This document shows positions 34,798 to 42,921 of a stretch of DNA of 64,000 nt, one piece after another. The position numbers and the translations under genes were made by a program. The notes under the pieces are model-generated. The model did not search any database. It saw nothing but the letters and a program-made list of their open reading frames with translations, and was not told the DNA's origin. The stretch's first letter is position 1. Each line of letters starts with the position of its first letter. This DNA comes from Pedobacter gandavensis (lineage in GTDB: Bacteria; Bacteroidota; Bacteroidia; Sphingobacteriales; Sphingobacteriaceae): the NCBI RefSeq assembly GCF_014172405.1, contig NZ_WNXC01000005.1, forward strand, positions 1-64,000, read 5' to 3'.

Positions 34798-36045
34798 TTA
34801 TTTCTTTATGGTGATTTGATTGCTGTTTTTAAAAGAATGCATGTCGGAAGTAATGACCACATCCCCTTCTTTTACCTGATCTTTCAACTCCACAAAATCA
34901 AAATTACTCAGGCCGATCTGTACGTTCTTTTTTATCGCCACCCCATCCTTTAACACAAAGATCGACTGGGAAGGTGTACCCAGAAATGCAGGGCCATTAC
35001 TTACCCTCAGCACCTGCTGGTGTTCGTCAGTAACCAGGAAAACATCTGCCTTTAAATTCGGTCTGAAGAGTTTATGGTGACTACTGTCTGGTTTAATATC
35101 AAAAGATACCGTTGCATTTTGAATTGCAGGATAAATATTCACCACCTTACCCCGCACCTGGTTCTCTCCAATGCGGATAATCGCAGTCATTCCATTTTTC
35201 AAAAGACTTACGTTCTGATCCGAAATTGTTCCTTTTACTTTAAAGCTGGATAGGTCTGCAATTCTGGCCAAGACTTCTCCCGGCTGTACCGCAGCGCCAA
35301 TGTTTTTATTGACCCAGGTCACCACGCCGTTTCTACTCGCGGTAATATCTGCCTGTTGCAATTTCCTTTGCAGTACATCCAGGTCATTTTGTTGAATATT
35401 TGCCGCCAACTCCACTTCTCTCATTTGCAAGCGCATACTCTGTTGCTTGCTATTGATCTCGTTTTCCAGCTGCTGCTTTTCCAATTGCGCAACTTTCAGG
35501 TTCAATTCAGCCTGTTCTACATCTTCACGAGTACCGCCTCCGGCTTTTAATAAACGTTTCGTATTGTCAACTGAAGCTTTGAGGCTATTGATCCGCAGCT
35601 GCTTGATGTCATTGTTCGACTTGATGTCGTAGAAACTTTTATCCAGATCCAGCTTAATTTTGCGGATGTCATTCTTCTTGGACTCCAACTGGAACTTCAA
35701 TTTCTCAAAATCCATCTGTGCCGCAGACTTATCTAAGGTCAGAATGGATTGCCCAGCCTGGATCTTGCTTCCTCCATCCAATAATACTTTCTGAATGGAT
35801 GCTGCGATCGGACTACTGATTACTTCTTCAAATTCCGGTAACACTTCACCGGATGCATTAATGGTATTTTCTATGTTGCCACGATCTACAACTGAAGTGG
35901 TGATTTCTGAAGCGTAAAGCGTCGTATTGAAGATCCTGCGCAAACCAAAAATGCCCGCAACGAGTAACACAATTCCTATCAGTAAGTACAACAAAAGCTT
36001 CTTCTTTTTACCTGATGAAACTGCTTGTTCGATATTTCTGTCCAT
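34798..36045 (-). CDS. HlyD/MacA-type periplasmic adaptor protein
   Basis: Membrane-fusion protein of 415 residues from the start at 36045 (MDRNIEQAVSSG), which removes 20 unlikely residues encoded across the promoter. One N-terminal helix (about 16-38) anchors it. A lipoyl half-motif (SPIAASIQKVLLDGGSKIQ) is followed by a long coiled-coil hairpin (about 110-240) and the second half (ITASRNGVVTWVNKNIGAA). A beta-barrel domain ends it. It is the first gene of the seven-gene exporter/two-component operon and lies 13 bases or so after the predicted sigma-54 start point. Confidence 0.92.
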   Translation of the reverse strand: MDRNIEQAVSSGKKKKLLLYLLIGIVLLVAGIFGLRRIFNTTLYASEITTSVVDRGNIENTINASGEVLPEFEEVISSPIAASIQKVLLDGGSKIQAGQSILTLDKSAAQMDFEKLKFQLESKKNDIRKIKLDLDKSFYDIKSNNDIKQLRINSLKASVDNTKRLLKAGGGTREDVEQAELNLKVAQLEKQQLENEINSKQQSMRLQMREVELAANIQQNDLDVLQRKLQQADITASRNGVVTWVNKNIGAAVQPGEVLARIADLSSFKVKGTISDQNVSLLKNGMTAIIRIGENQVRGKVVNIYPAIQNATVSFDIKPDSSHHKLFRPNLKADVFLVTDEHQQVLRVSNGPAFLGTPSQSIFVLKDGVAIKKNVQIGLSNFDFVELKDQVKEGDVVITSDMHSFKNSNQITIKK

Positions 36046-36067
36046 TGAATTTCTTTTAACAGGGCTT

Positions 36068-36083
36068 TCCAAAGGACATGCCA
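36068..36083 (-). promoter_or_regulatory. Sigma-54-like promoter of the exporter operon
   Basis: On the minus strand TGGCATG, four bases, then TTGGA (36083 to 36068) against the consensus TGGCACG-N4-TTGCA/T. The -24 GG and the TTG are intact, and the -12 GC is GG. It lies about 25 bases before the hlyD-like ATG, and the operon encodes an NtrC-type activator. The one deviation at -12 keeps this a candidate. Confidence 0.6.
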
Positions 36084-36180
36084 CAGTTAAATCACTAAAA
36101 TTCAACGCATTAAATATTATCTTGAAAGAAAAAGCGTTCGATATCGGACAAGAAGTTCTATATCAAACAAATTGAGCGAT

Positions 36181-37662
36181 TTAGCTTCCCATTTTTTGTT
36201 CCTGTTGACTGTTAAAACGCTCCAGCTGATGCATGCTCCCTTTAAGACCCGGATACAACTGCCGATAAATGCTAAACAGTTCTCTGTAAATTTCATGATG
36301 TTTCGGATTGGGTTGAATACATTGCGCTTCTCCAGCGGGCCTGGGATATTCCGCAGCTAAACCGATAGTTTTAACAGCTAAATAAGCCGCTCCAATTGCA
36401 GAAGCATCTTCGGTTTGTACCAACACCACCTCTTTTCCAGTAATATCGGCCAGGATTTCCATCCAGATCCTGGCATGTACAAAACCACCACTAACCTGGA
36501 GTTGTAATATTTCTGCTGTTGGTGATTCCAGAGCGATCAACACTTCATTTAAAGCATAGCAAATTCCTTCGAGCACAGCCCTCGATAAATGACTTTGATC
36601 GTGCTGAAGTTTAAGGCCGAAAAATGTTCCGCAGCTTTCGGAATCCCATATTGGTGCACGTTCCCCGCTGAGGTATGGAAGAAAAATCAAGCCTTTACTC
36701 CCAGCCATTGTGGTCTTAATCTGATCAAATAGTTCCGAATAATCTGCCGAGGATAATTCCTTTTTACCCAGCACATTTTTTAACAACCATTGCAAGGCGA
36801 TGCCCCCATTATTAACCGGACCACCGCAAATAAATGTTTGCTCATCCAGGAGATAGCTAAATGTCATCGCTGCTGCATTAAAAATCGGCTTCGGACTTGA
36901 AATCCGCACTGCGCCACTCGTCCCAATTGTCAATGCAGCTTTTCCTTTCTCATTGGCGTCAGTACCCAGGTTTGCTAAACACCCATCACTCGCTCCGATC
37001 ACAAAAGTAACCCCCTCCTGATCTTTCTTTTGATAACTGGTACTTACAGGTTCCGATAAATGTACTCCAGTAATTCCGGCTAGCAATAGGGCTTCTTTAC
37101 TCCAGGTTAAAGCTTTCCAATCAAATAAACCAGTACAAGAAGCAATAGAATGGTCAATTTTAAACTCTTTAAACAATCGGTACCAGATGTACTCTTTAAT
37201 AGAGATAAATTTATGGCTGCGTTGAAATAGTTCTGGTTCATGCTCCCGCCACCAAATTAGCTTACACAGTGGAGACATGGCATGAATTGGCGTTCCTGTT
37301 TGGTGGTAGAGTTCCATTCCAGCTGCAGATTCAAAGATGCGTTGCGCGATCTCCGAACTTCTCGAATCTGCCCAGGTTATCATTGGAGCTAATGCATTGC
37401 CTGTTTCATCCACACTAATTAAACTGTGCATCGCAGCACTTAATCCGATACCTTCCGGAACAGCACCCATACGTTCCTTCATTTCCGAAATACATTGCTT
37501 AAAAGCTTCCCAGATTAATATCGGATCTTGTTCATTATATCCTGGTAAAGTTGAAAATGAAGGATAATGGTGCTGAACCGAATCGATAGGTTCATAATTA
37601 AGGTTTAAGGCCACCGCTTTAGTACTCCCCGTTCCAATGTCTATTCCCAGAATATATTTCAT
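36181..37662 (-). CDS. FGGY-family carbohydrate kinase, gluconokinase-like
   Basis: Cytoplasmic sugar kinase of 493 residues. The N-terminal phosphate-binding signature is GIDIGTGSTKAVALN. FGGY features GLSAAMHSL, ITWADSRSSEIA, the catalytic-Asp segment FVIGASDGCLANLGT and the adenosine motif QVSGGFVHARIWMEIL are all in place. The overall pattern is closest to bacterial gluconokinases, with xylulokinase as the alternative. No partner enzyme or transporter gene lies nearby, so the substrate is inferred only by resemblance. Its 3' end is close to the exporter promoter, without a clear terminator between. Confidence 0.82.
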   Translation of the reverse strand: MKYILGIDIGTGSTKAVALNLNYEPIDSVQHHYPSFSTLPGYNEQDPILIWEAFKQCISEMKERMGAVPEGIGLSAAMHSLISVDETGNALAPMITWADSRSSEIAQRIFESAAGMELYHQTGTPIHAMSPLCKLIWWREHEPELFQRSHKFISIKEYIWYRLFKEFKIDHSIASCTGLFDWKALTWSKEALLLAGITGVHLSEPVSTSYQKKDQEGVTFVIGASDGCLANLGTDANEKGKAALTIGTSGAVRISSPKPIFNAAAMTFSYLLDEQTFICGGPVNNGGIALQWLLKNVLGKKELSSADYSELFDQIKTTMAGSKGLIFLPYLSGERAPIWDSESCGTFFGLKLQHDQSHLSRAVLEGICYALNEVLIALESPTAEILQLQVSGGFVHARIWMEILADITGKEVVLVQTEDASAIGAAYLAVKTIGLAAEYPRPAGEAQCIQPNPKHHEIYRELFSIYRQLYPGLKGSMHQLERFNSQQEQKMGS

Positions 37663-37834
37663 GTTGCTCTTATTTTAAATTAAACCTGCTGTTTCCTATT
37701 TATATTGGATTAATCACTACCTCAGAAAATCCCAAGGTCTATTTTTTCCTTAACGCGACAAGATCGAGATAAACAAAATAGAAAGAATAATTTACAAGCT
37801 GCAACGCTTTGTCCAAATCTTAATCCTAAAGCTA

Positions 37835-37865
37835 TTTGGATCGATTATAAATAAATCTATATTTG
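37835..37865 (+). promoter_or_regulatory. Vegetative promoter of the ECF sigma gene
   Basis: TTTG (37835-37838), a 19-base spacer and TATATTTG (37858-37865), a perfect match to the consensus. It ends 18 bases before the TTG start of the sigma factor gene. The sigma gene is thus probably made by the housekeeping sigma, whereas its downstream genes carry a different motif. No obvious Fur-box palindrome overlaps it. Confidence 0.85.
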
Positions 37866-37882
37866 CAGGCATTCTTAATATT

Positions 37883-38434
37883 TTGTCAGCATCAAACTCA
37901 CATCATTCCAACGACTCTATTACAATTGATGAAAATACTTTTTTTCAGTTGTATGAATGCTATTGGAAAAAGTTATACCAGATTGCTTTAAAATATCTTG
38001 GAGATCGCTTTGAAGCGGAAGAAGTAGTTCAAGAATTATTCACCTCCTTATGGCAACGAAAAGATACCTTGGTATTACAGCGGGACACCGTTGAAAATTA
38101 CCTGGTCAGGGCAGTACGATTTAAAATTGCGAGGATGTACAAAGATGAAATCAGAAAAACCGGTAAGCTCAACGAGCTGAAAGAACAACCGGTTTCCTTG
38201 AACCACCATACGGAGAAACAAGTCCTATATCATTTTTTAAAGCAAGATATCGAAAAGCTGGTGGTCTTATTACCGGAAAGATGTAAGGACATTTATAATT
38301 TAAGTCGCGAGAGCGGACTAAACAACAAGGAAATCGCCTTAGGCCTTTCCATTTCTGAAAAAACAGTAGAGAATCAATTGACAAAAGCCTTATCATTTCT
38401 GCGCAATGGTCTTAAAAAATATCCAAGAACATAA
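37883..38434 (+). CDS. ECF-type RNA polymerase sigma factor
   Basis: Extracytoplasmic-function sigma factor of 183 residues, of the FecI-like type common in Bacteroidota. Region 2 runs at about 22-88 (FFQLYECYWKKLYQIALKYLG, DRFEAEEVVQELFTSLWQ) and region 4 at about 122-175 (LPERCKDIYNLSRESGLNNKE, the helix-turn-helix with ISEKTVENQLTKAL). The start is a TTG (37883), since no in-frame ATG precedes region 2. It is followed by a FecR-like anti-sigma gene 50 bases downstream. It likely directs transcription of the uptake genes from TAGGGGAAAA-type promoters. Confidence 0.93.
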   Translation: MSASNSHHSNDSITIDENTFFQLYECYWKKLYQIALKYLGDRFEAEEVVQELFTSLWQRKDTLVLQRDTVENYLVRAVRFKIARMYKDEIRKTGKLNELKEQPVSLNHHTEKQVLYHFLKQDIEKLVVLLPERCKDIYNLSRESGLNNKEIALGLSISEKTVENQLTKALSFLRNGLKKYPRT

Positions 38435-38440
38435 CATGCA

Positions 38441-38474
38441 TAGGGGAAAACCAGTTCATTTGATAATATATATA
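38441..38474 (+). promoter_or_regulatory. Candidate ECF target promoter, copy 1
   Basis: TAGGGGAAAA (38441-38450) is followed by an AT-rich region with TATATATA at 38467-38474, just before the anti-sigma ATG at 38485. The same ten bases occur before the TonB-dependent receptor gene (40385-40394), with TATA at the same 20-base distance. The motif differs from the vegetative consensus, and its position before two genes controlled by FecI-like sigmas elsewhere supports an ECF promoter. Confidence 0.55.
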
Positions 38475-38484
38475 AAACTAAGCC

Positions 38485-39132
38485 ATGAATCCTGATCTAT
38501 TAAAGAAGTGTTTATCTGGCAAAGCATCCGATGCGGAATGGGAATTGTACCTATCCTGGATGGAAGGTGATGCCATAGAAACTGATCTGGAAGAACTGGA
38601 TCAGCAGGCCGAGCCTATAAAAAATAGTATTCTGGCTAAAATTCTACAGAAAAATGAGCAGCAGCGCGTTCGGGATACTCGCACAAGAACGCTAACCATC
38701 GGTGTTGGTATTGCAGCTAGTTTACTTTGTGTTTTATACCTTTCATTCTTATTTCATACTGGTCCAAATTTACAACAGACACAGGTTTATAGGTATGAGG
38801 ATCAATCTGCGCAATCAGAAAACAACTTCAACGGCATTATTGTACACCTGGCAAAGAATAGTCAGGCGAGCTTAAACCAGCAGAGTAGCGCGAACATCAA
38901 TCTTCATTTTTTAGGATCGGTGATGCTGAGCAACCGTTCTTCAGAAGATCAACACATCATTGTCCAAAACAATAAGGACGAATTCAAAAAAATGTGCCTT
39001 CGCAAAGGACATTCTTACTTTTTAAGCTACCTAAACTTTAAATTTGAAGAGATTATCATGGTAGATAAACAAAGTATGAATGAGATCCCTCCTGCCCTGG
39101 CCATGAATATGCAACAACAATTCGATCTTTAA
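38485..39132 (+). CDS. Short FecR-like anti-sigma factor
   Basis: Predicted membrane-anchored anti-sigma factor of 215 residues. The N-terminal cytoplasmic part (MNPDLLKKCLSGKASDAEWE) matches the usual sigma-binding helices. One membrane helix lies at about 70-91. The periplasmic part carries a weak FecR core (GIIVHLAKNSQASLNQQSS). Bacteroidota FecR proteins usually have 320-390 residues, ending in a DUF4974/STN-interacting domain that is absent here. It lies between the sigma gene and the DUF4374 lipoprotein gene. The shortened periplasmic part suggests a modified signal input. Confidence 0.72.
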   Translation: MNPDLLKKCLSGKASDAEWELYLSWMEGDAIETDLEELDQQAEPIKNSILAKILQKNEQQRVRDTRTRTLTIGVGIAASLLCVLYLSFLFHTGPNLQQTQVYRYEDQSAQSENNFNGIIVHLAKNSQASLNQQSSANINLHFLGSVMLSNRSSEDQHIIVQNNKDEFKKMCLRKGHSYFLSYLNFKFEEIIMVDKQSMNEIPPALAMNMQQQFDL

Positions 39133-39142
39133 TTTTAAACTG

Positions 39143-40348
39143 GTGAAATTCCTTCCCTTAACCCAACAACATCGCTTAAATATTTCACTCCTCTTTTTGG
39201 CGCTTTTATTTTTGTTGGCTTGTCAGCAGAATACTAAAGAACCCAGCTATAAATACGGGTTGATCAGTTATGACAGCCTGGAGAACAAGGTTCATTTGAC
39301 GCGGCTCAACTCTTTAATGGATCCCAAAGAAATCGGGCCCCGTACGGAAGTAAACTTTAATGGATTTATTCTGGCTCAAAAAGATTCGAGGTATTTTGTG
39401 ATGGATCAGGAGCAAAAATCTTTTGTTTGCTATCAGGTGGATGAAAAAGGAATCAAAGCGCTCAGTATGATCTCCATGAAAGACATCCCCTGGGAACCTT
39501 ATATGTCCTGGGTAAATTGGATTGATGCACATACCATCCTGATCGGAACCGTTAACAACCATAAATTCAATTACCTGGAGATAGACCTGGATGCCATGAA
39601 AATCAATCGAAAAGGTCTGTTAAACGTTCCAGAAACCAGTGCCGATAACAACTACGTCGGTGTTTCGGGACAGTTCATCAAAGATAAATTATTTGTCAGC
39701 TATACTTTTCAGAAAGGAATGATGAGGGAGCATATTGTACCTTGCGATGATACCATGTATCTGGCGCAATTTAACTACCCGGATTTAACATTAGAAAATA
39801 CCGCACAGGATCATCGAACTACCTGGCCGGGTTCCTATGCTATTTTAGCACCAAATTCGCTGGTTTACCAGGACAACATCTATGTTTTAGGCCAACCCGG
39901 AGGAAGAACAGGAAATCGCAAAGGCACAGCATCTGCTATCTTAAAAATTGACACCGAAAAGAATAATTTTGATCCATCCTATAATTTTAAAGTTGCCGAT
40001 GGTATTCAGGAAGAAGCCTATACCCTACATGACATTGGAGATGGCCTGGCCATCAGCAGTGTGGTACAGCTGGACAAAGTCCATAGTTTTGAAAATTATA
40101 TGATCAACAGGGTGGCCAATTATGTGGTCTTAGACCTGAAACATCAAAAGAAAACCCAACTGAACCTTCCTGACGTCCAACTCGATTGGATCTTTAATAC
40201 GATATGGGATGAAGATTTCGCCTATATCTCTGTCTACCAACAAGACGGCAAAAGCCAGATCTGGCAATATAACCGCAAAGCTGCAACGCTAAAAAAAGGA
40301 GTGCTGATTAAAGGCGCTGTAGTACGCATAAGCAGGTTAGAAAAATAA
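39143..40348 (+). CDS. DUF4374-like lipoprotein, first copy
   Basis: Predicted lipoprotein of 401 residues with lipobox LLACQQN and a beta-propeller-like pattern of repeated strands. It is related to the second copy at 42922: NNFDPSYNFKVADG matches TFDPSYFFNISALTNG, and the ends NRKAATLKKGVLIKG and DPIADTLKKGLRIDG align. The residues after the Cys (QQNTKEPS) lack the Lys-Asp type surface signal seen in the other copy, so it may face the periplasm. The start is a GTG 10 bases after the anti-sigma stop, and the position between anti-sigma and receptor suggests a signalling or substrate-passing role. Confidence 0.68.
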   Translation: MKFLPLTQQHRLNISLLFLALLFLLACQQNTKEPSYKYGLISYDSLENKVHLTRLNSLMDPKEIGPRTEVNFNGFILAQKDSRYFVMDQEQKSFVCYQVDEKGIKALSMISMKDIPWEPYMSWVNWIDAHTILIGTVNNHKFNYLEIDLDAMKINRKGLLNVPETSADNNYVGVSGQFIKDKLFVSYTFQKGMMREHIVPCDDTMYLAQFNYPDLTLENTAQDHRTTWPGSYAILAPNSLVYQDNIYVLGQPGGRTGNRKGTASAILKIDTEKNNFDPSYNFKVADGIQEEAYTLHDIGDGLAISSVVQLDKVHSFENYMINRVANYVVLDLKHQKKTQLNLPDVQLDWIFNTIWDEDFAYISVYQQDGKSQIWQYNRKAATLKKGVLIKGAVVRISRLEK

Positions 40349-40384
40349 ACAACACAAGCTTATTTAAAAATATTCTAAATAGCG

Positions 40385-40420
40385 TAGGGGAAAAGTCCGA
40401 CTTATGCTAATTAGTATATA
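40385..40420 (+). promoter_or_regulatory. Candidate ECF target promoter, copy 2
   Basis: TAGGGGAAAA (40385-40394) is followed 20 bases later by TATATA (40415-40420), the same arrangement as at 38441-38474. It lies about 80 bases before the receptor ATG at 40499. The leader carries two hairpins. The repetition within one locus supports regulation by the ECF sigma encoded upstream. Confidence 0.55.
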
Positions 40421-40426
40421 GAGGGC

Positions 40427-40470
40427 CATACAGTTCGTACCTGTATGACCCAAACCCTAAAGAATAGGGT
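40427..40470 (+). repeat. Two hairpins in the receptor-gene leader
   Basis: CATACAG (40427-40433) pairs with CTGTATG (40441-40447), and ACCCTA (40454-40459) with TAGGGT (40465-40470). Both lie in the leader downstream of the candidate ECF promoter. They have no long T-run, so an RNA-stability or translational role is more likely than termination. Confidence 0.45.
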
Positions 40471-40498
40471 CACTCTTAAATCGAAACATCTAAAAGTA

Positions 40499-42907
40499 AT
40501 GCAAATTAAGAAAATCTTGCTAATGGGCATATTATGCGCCAGCGTATTTTATGTGCAAGGACAAAAATTAAATAAAAGCAGCATCAGAGGACAAGTATCT
40601 GATGATCAAAAAGAGGGAATTCCGACCGCCACCATCCGGTTAATGCCCATCAATAGAACTCAAGCTACCGATCAAAAAGGAATATATGACCTTTCGGGGC
40701 TTCCTGCCGGAAACTATATCATTCAGATTACTGCGATTGGTTTTAAAAAGATAGAGCATAAAATCAGCCTTCAGGATAACCAAGACCTTCGCCAGAATTT
40801 CTCCATGAAAGAAAGTCAAAATGAACTGAGCAACGTTTCAATTAGTGGCAAAACGGAATCCAGGAAAGCAAAAGAGGCCGGTTTCGCTGTAAACTCCATC
40901 GATCTGAAGCCATATGCCAATACCACCAACGACCTCAACCAGATCCTAAACCGTTCTGCAGGGGTAAAAGTGAGAGAACAAGGTGGTCTGGGTTCAGATT
41001 TCGAATTCTCCATCAATGGCTTATCAGGAGGACACATCAAATTCTTTATTGACGGGATCCCAATGGAATCCTATGGCAGTGGCATGACGCTAAACAACTT
41101 CCCGGTAAACCTTGCCGAGCGTGTAGAAGTTTACAAAGGCGTGGTTCCCGCTTATCTGGGATCAGACGCTTTGGGTGGAGCCGTAAATATCATCACCAAA
41201 AAGAACAAAGGGAAATCCATCGACCTAAGTTACAGTGCAGGTTCTTTCAATACCCACCGTGCAGGCTTAACCGGAAGTTTTACCGATGATAAAACCGGAA
41301 TTACGACCAATGTAAGCTCCTACTACAACTATTCGGACAATAACTATTACATGTACAACAATCCATCAGCGAATGCGCTGATAGAACTTCCCAAGCCAGG
41401 AGGCTTTGAACAGGTAGAAAAACTCCGCCGCTTCCACGACCAGTATGAATCCTTCATGGGACAGGTAGAAGCAGGAATTTCCAATAAAAAATGGGCCGAT
41501 GTATTTGTTGCCGGAGTGACCTATACCTCCAACTATAAACAAAGACAAACCGGTGCAACACAGGAAAAAGTGATTGGTAAGGTAACAAATGATGGATATA
41601 ATATCATTCCTTCGATTCGTTACCGTAAAGAAAACCTATTGATCAAAGGATTATCGGCAAGTGTATTCGCCAATTATTCTGCCAATAAAAATATCCTGAC
41701 CGATACCAGTGGAAGTGTATTCTATTGGGACGGAAGTTCAAAAATCAGAGGAAAAAATGGTAGCGTAGGGAGCGAGTTATCGGGCGAGAAAAAATCTATC
41801 GCTCATTTTACAGGTAATAATATCCTGGCCCAACTGAACCTTGGCTATACGATCTCCCAAAATCATATGGTCAATATGAACAACAACTACAACAGTTCCT
41901 ACAGAGAAAGTTACAATGAGATCGATCCTTACAACCATACCTATGATAAGTCTAACCGCTTAAACAAGAACATTACAGGTATCAGCTACCAACAACAGGT
42001 CTTCAATGGCAAAATGACCAATAACTTCTTTGGAAAAATGTACGGTTTAAGTGGAAAGACTTATGATAAAGACGGTAATGCCAGCAACAGTAGCAAACAA
42101 TACTACGGTTATGGATTGGCTTCCAGCTATAGATTCAGTCCTGTTATAGGCATGAAAGCCTCTTATGAACACGCCTACAGATTACCTGGCTTGGTTGAAT
42201 TATTCGGTGATCGGGAAGTGGTGAAGGGGAATCCTAATTTGAAACCGGAGAACAGCAACAACTATAACCTTGGTCTGTTTTTCGACAAAAGCGTAGGAAA
42301 AGGAAAAATTTGGGCAGAAGCCTCAGCTTATTATCGCGATGCAAATGATTACATCTCCACCGGAAAATCTGCAGCAAGTAATGATGGCAGCTATGCTGAA
42401 TACAGCAATACGGACGGGATTATCATCAGAGGATTTGAGACAGAAGTCCGCTATGATTACAACAATCTATTTTCTGTGCTCGTCAACATGACTTATCAAA
42501 GTGCTGTGAACAGACAGCAATTTGCAAAAGGATCTATCCGCGAAAGCGCCAATTACCTGAGTAGAGTACCTAATGAGCCTTGGCTATATGGGAATGCCGA
42601 TTTCAGTATTGGTAAAGACAATCTGATTGGCAAAGATACCAGGGTTCAATTCAACTGGTTCAGCCAATTCATTAATGATTACTCCGTTAACTGGTCTAAA
42701 ATGGGTAGTAAGGATACTAAAGATTATATCCCCCGTCAGTTTATACACAACGCAACCCTGACTTATTCTATGCATAAAGGACGATACAATGTATCCCTGG
42801 AAAGCAGAAACTTAACCAACGTAATCGCTTATGATAAGTTTAAACTGCAGAAACCGGGCACTTCCTTCTTCATCAAATTACGCTACGCCATTTCGCAATT
42901 CAATTAA
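40499..42907 (+). CDS. TonB-dependent receptor (XusA-like, no STN domain)
   Basis: Outer-membrane transporter of 802 residues from the start at 40499 (MQIKKILLMG), with signal peptide cleaved near VQGQ. A carboxypeptidase-regulatory-like domain (about 28-105, SIRGQVSDDQKEGIPTATI) is followed by a plug (LNQILNRSAGVKVREQGG, FFIDGIPMESYG, DALGGAVNIITKK) and a barrel ending in a C-terminal aromatic strand (FFIKLRYAISQFN). No STN domain precedes the plug, although an ECF/anti-sigma pair lies upstream. With the DUF4374 lipoprotein and PepSY genes downstream it matches the XusA position of the Bacteroides xenosiderophore system. Confidence 0.9.
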   Translation: MQIKKILLMGILCASVFYVQGQKLNKSSIRGQVSDDQKEGIPTATIRLMPINRTQATDQKGIYDLSGLPAGNYIIQITAIGFKKIEHKISLQDNQDLRQNFSMKESQNELSNVSISGKTESRKAKEAGFAVNSIDLKPYANTTNDLNQILNRSAGVKVREQGGLGSDFEFSINGLSGGHIKFFIDGIPMESYGSGMTLNNFPVNLAERVEVYKGVVPAYLGSDALGGAVNIITKKNKGKSIDLSYSAGSFNTHRAGLTGSFTDDKTGITTNVSSYYNYSDNNYYMYNNPSANALIELPKPGGFEQVEKLRRFHDQYESFMGQVEAGISNKKWADVFVAGVTYTSNYKQRQTGATQEKVIGKVTNDGYNIIPSIRYRKENLLIKGLSASVFANYSANKNILTDTSGSVFYWDGSSKIRGKNGSVGSELSGEKKSIAHFTGNNILAQLNLGYTISQNHMVNMNNNYNSSYRESYNEIDPYNHTYDKSNRLNKNITGISYQQQVFNGKMTNNFFGKMYGLSGKTYDKDGNASNSSKQYYGYGLASSYRFSPVIGMKASYEHAYRLPGLVELFGDREVVKGNPNLKPENSNNYNLGLFFDKSVGKGKIWAEASAYYRDANDYISTGKSAASNDGSYAEYSNTDGIIIRGFETEVRYDYNNLFSVLVNMTYQSAVNRQQFAKGSIRESANYLSRVPNEPWLYGNADFSIGKDNLIGKDTRVQFNWFSQFINDYSVNWSKMGSKDTKDYIPRQFIHNATLTYSMHKGRYNVSLESRNLTNVIAYDKFKLQKPGTSFFIKLRYAISQFN

Positions 42908-42921
42908 AATAAATAAAATCT

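Noticed and set aside
36106..36360. Small plus-strand frames overlapping the exporter promoter and kinase 3' end
   Set aside because: They lie antisense to the FGGY kinase or across the sigma-54 site and show no protein-like features.
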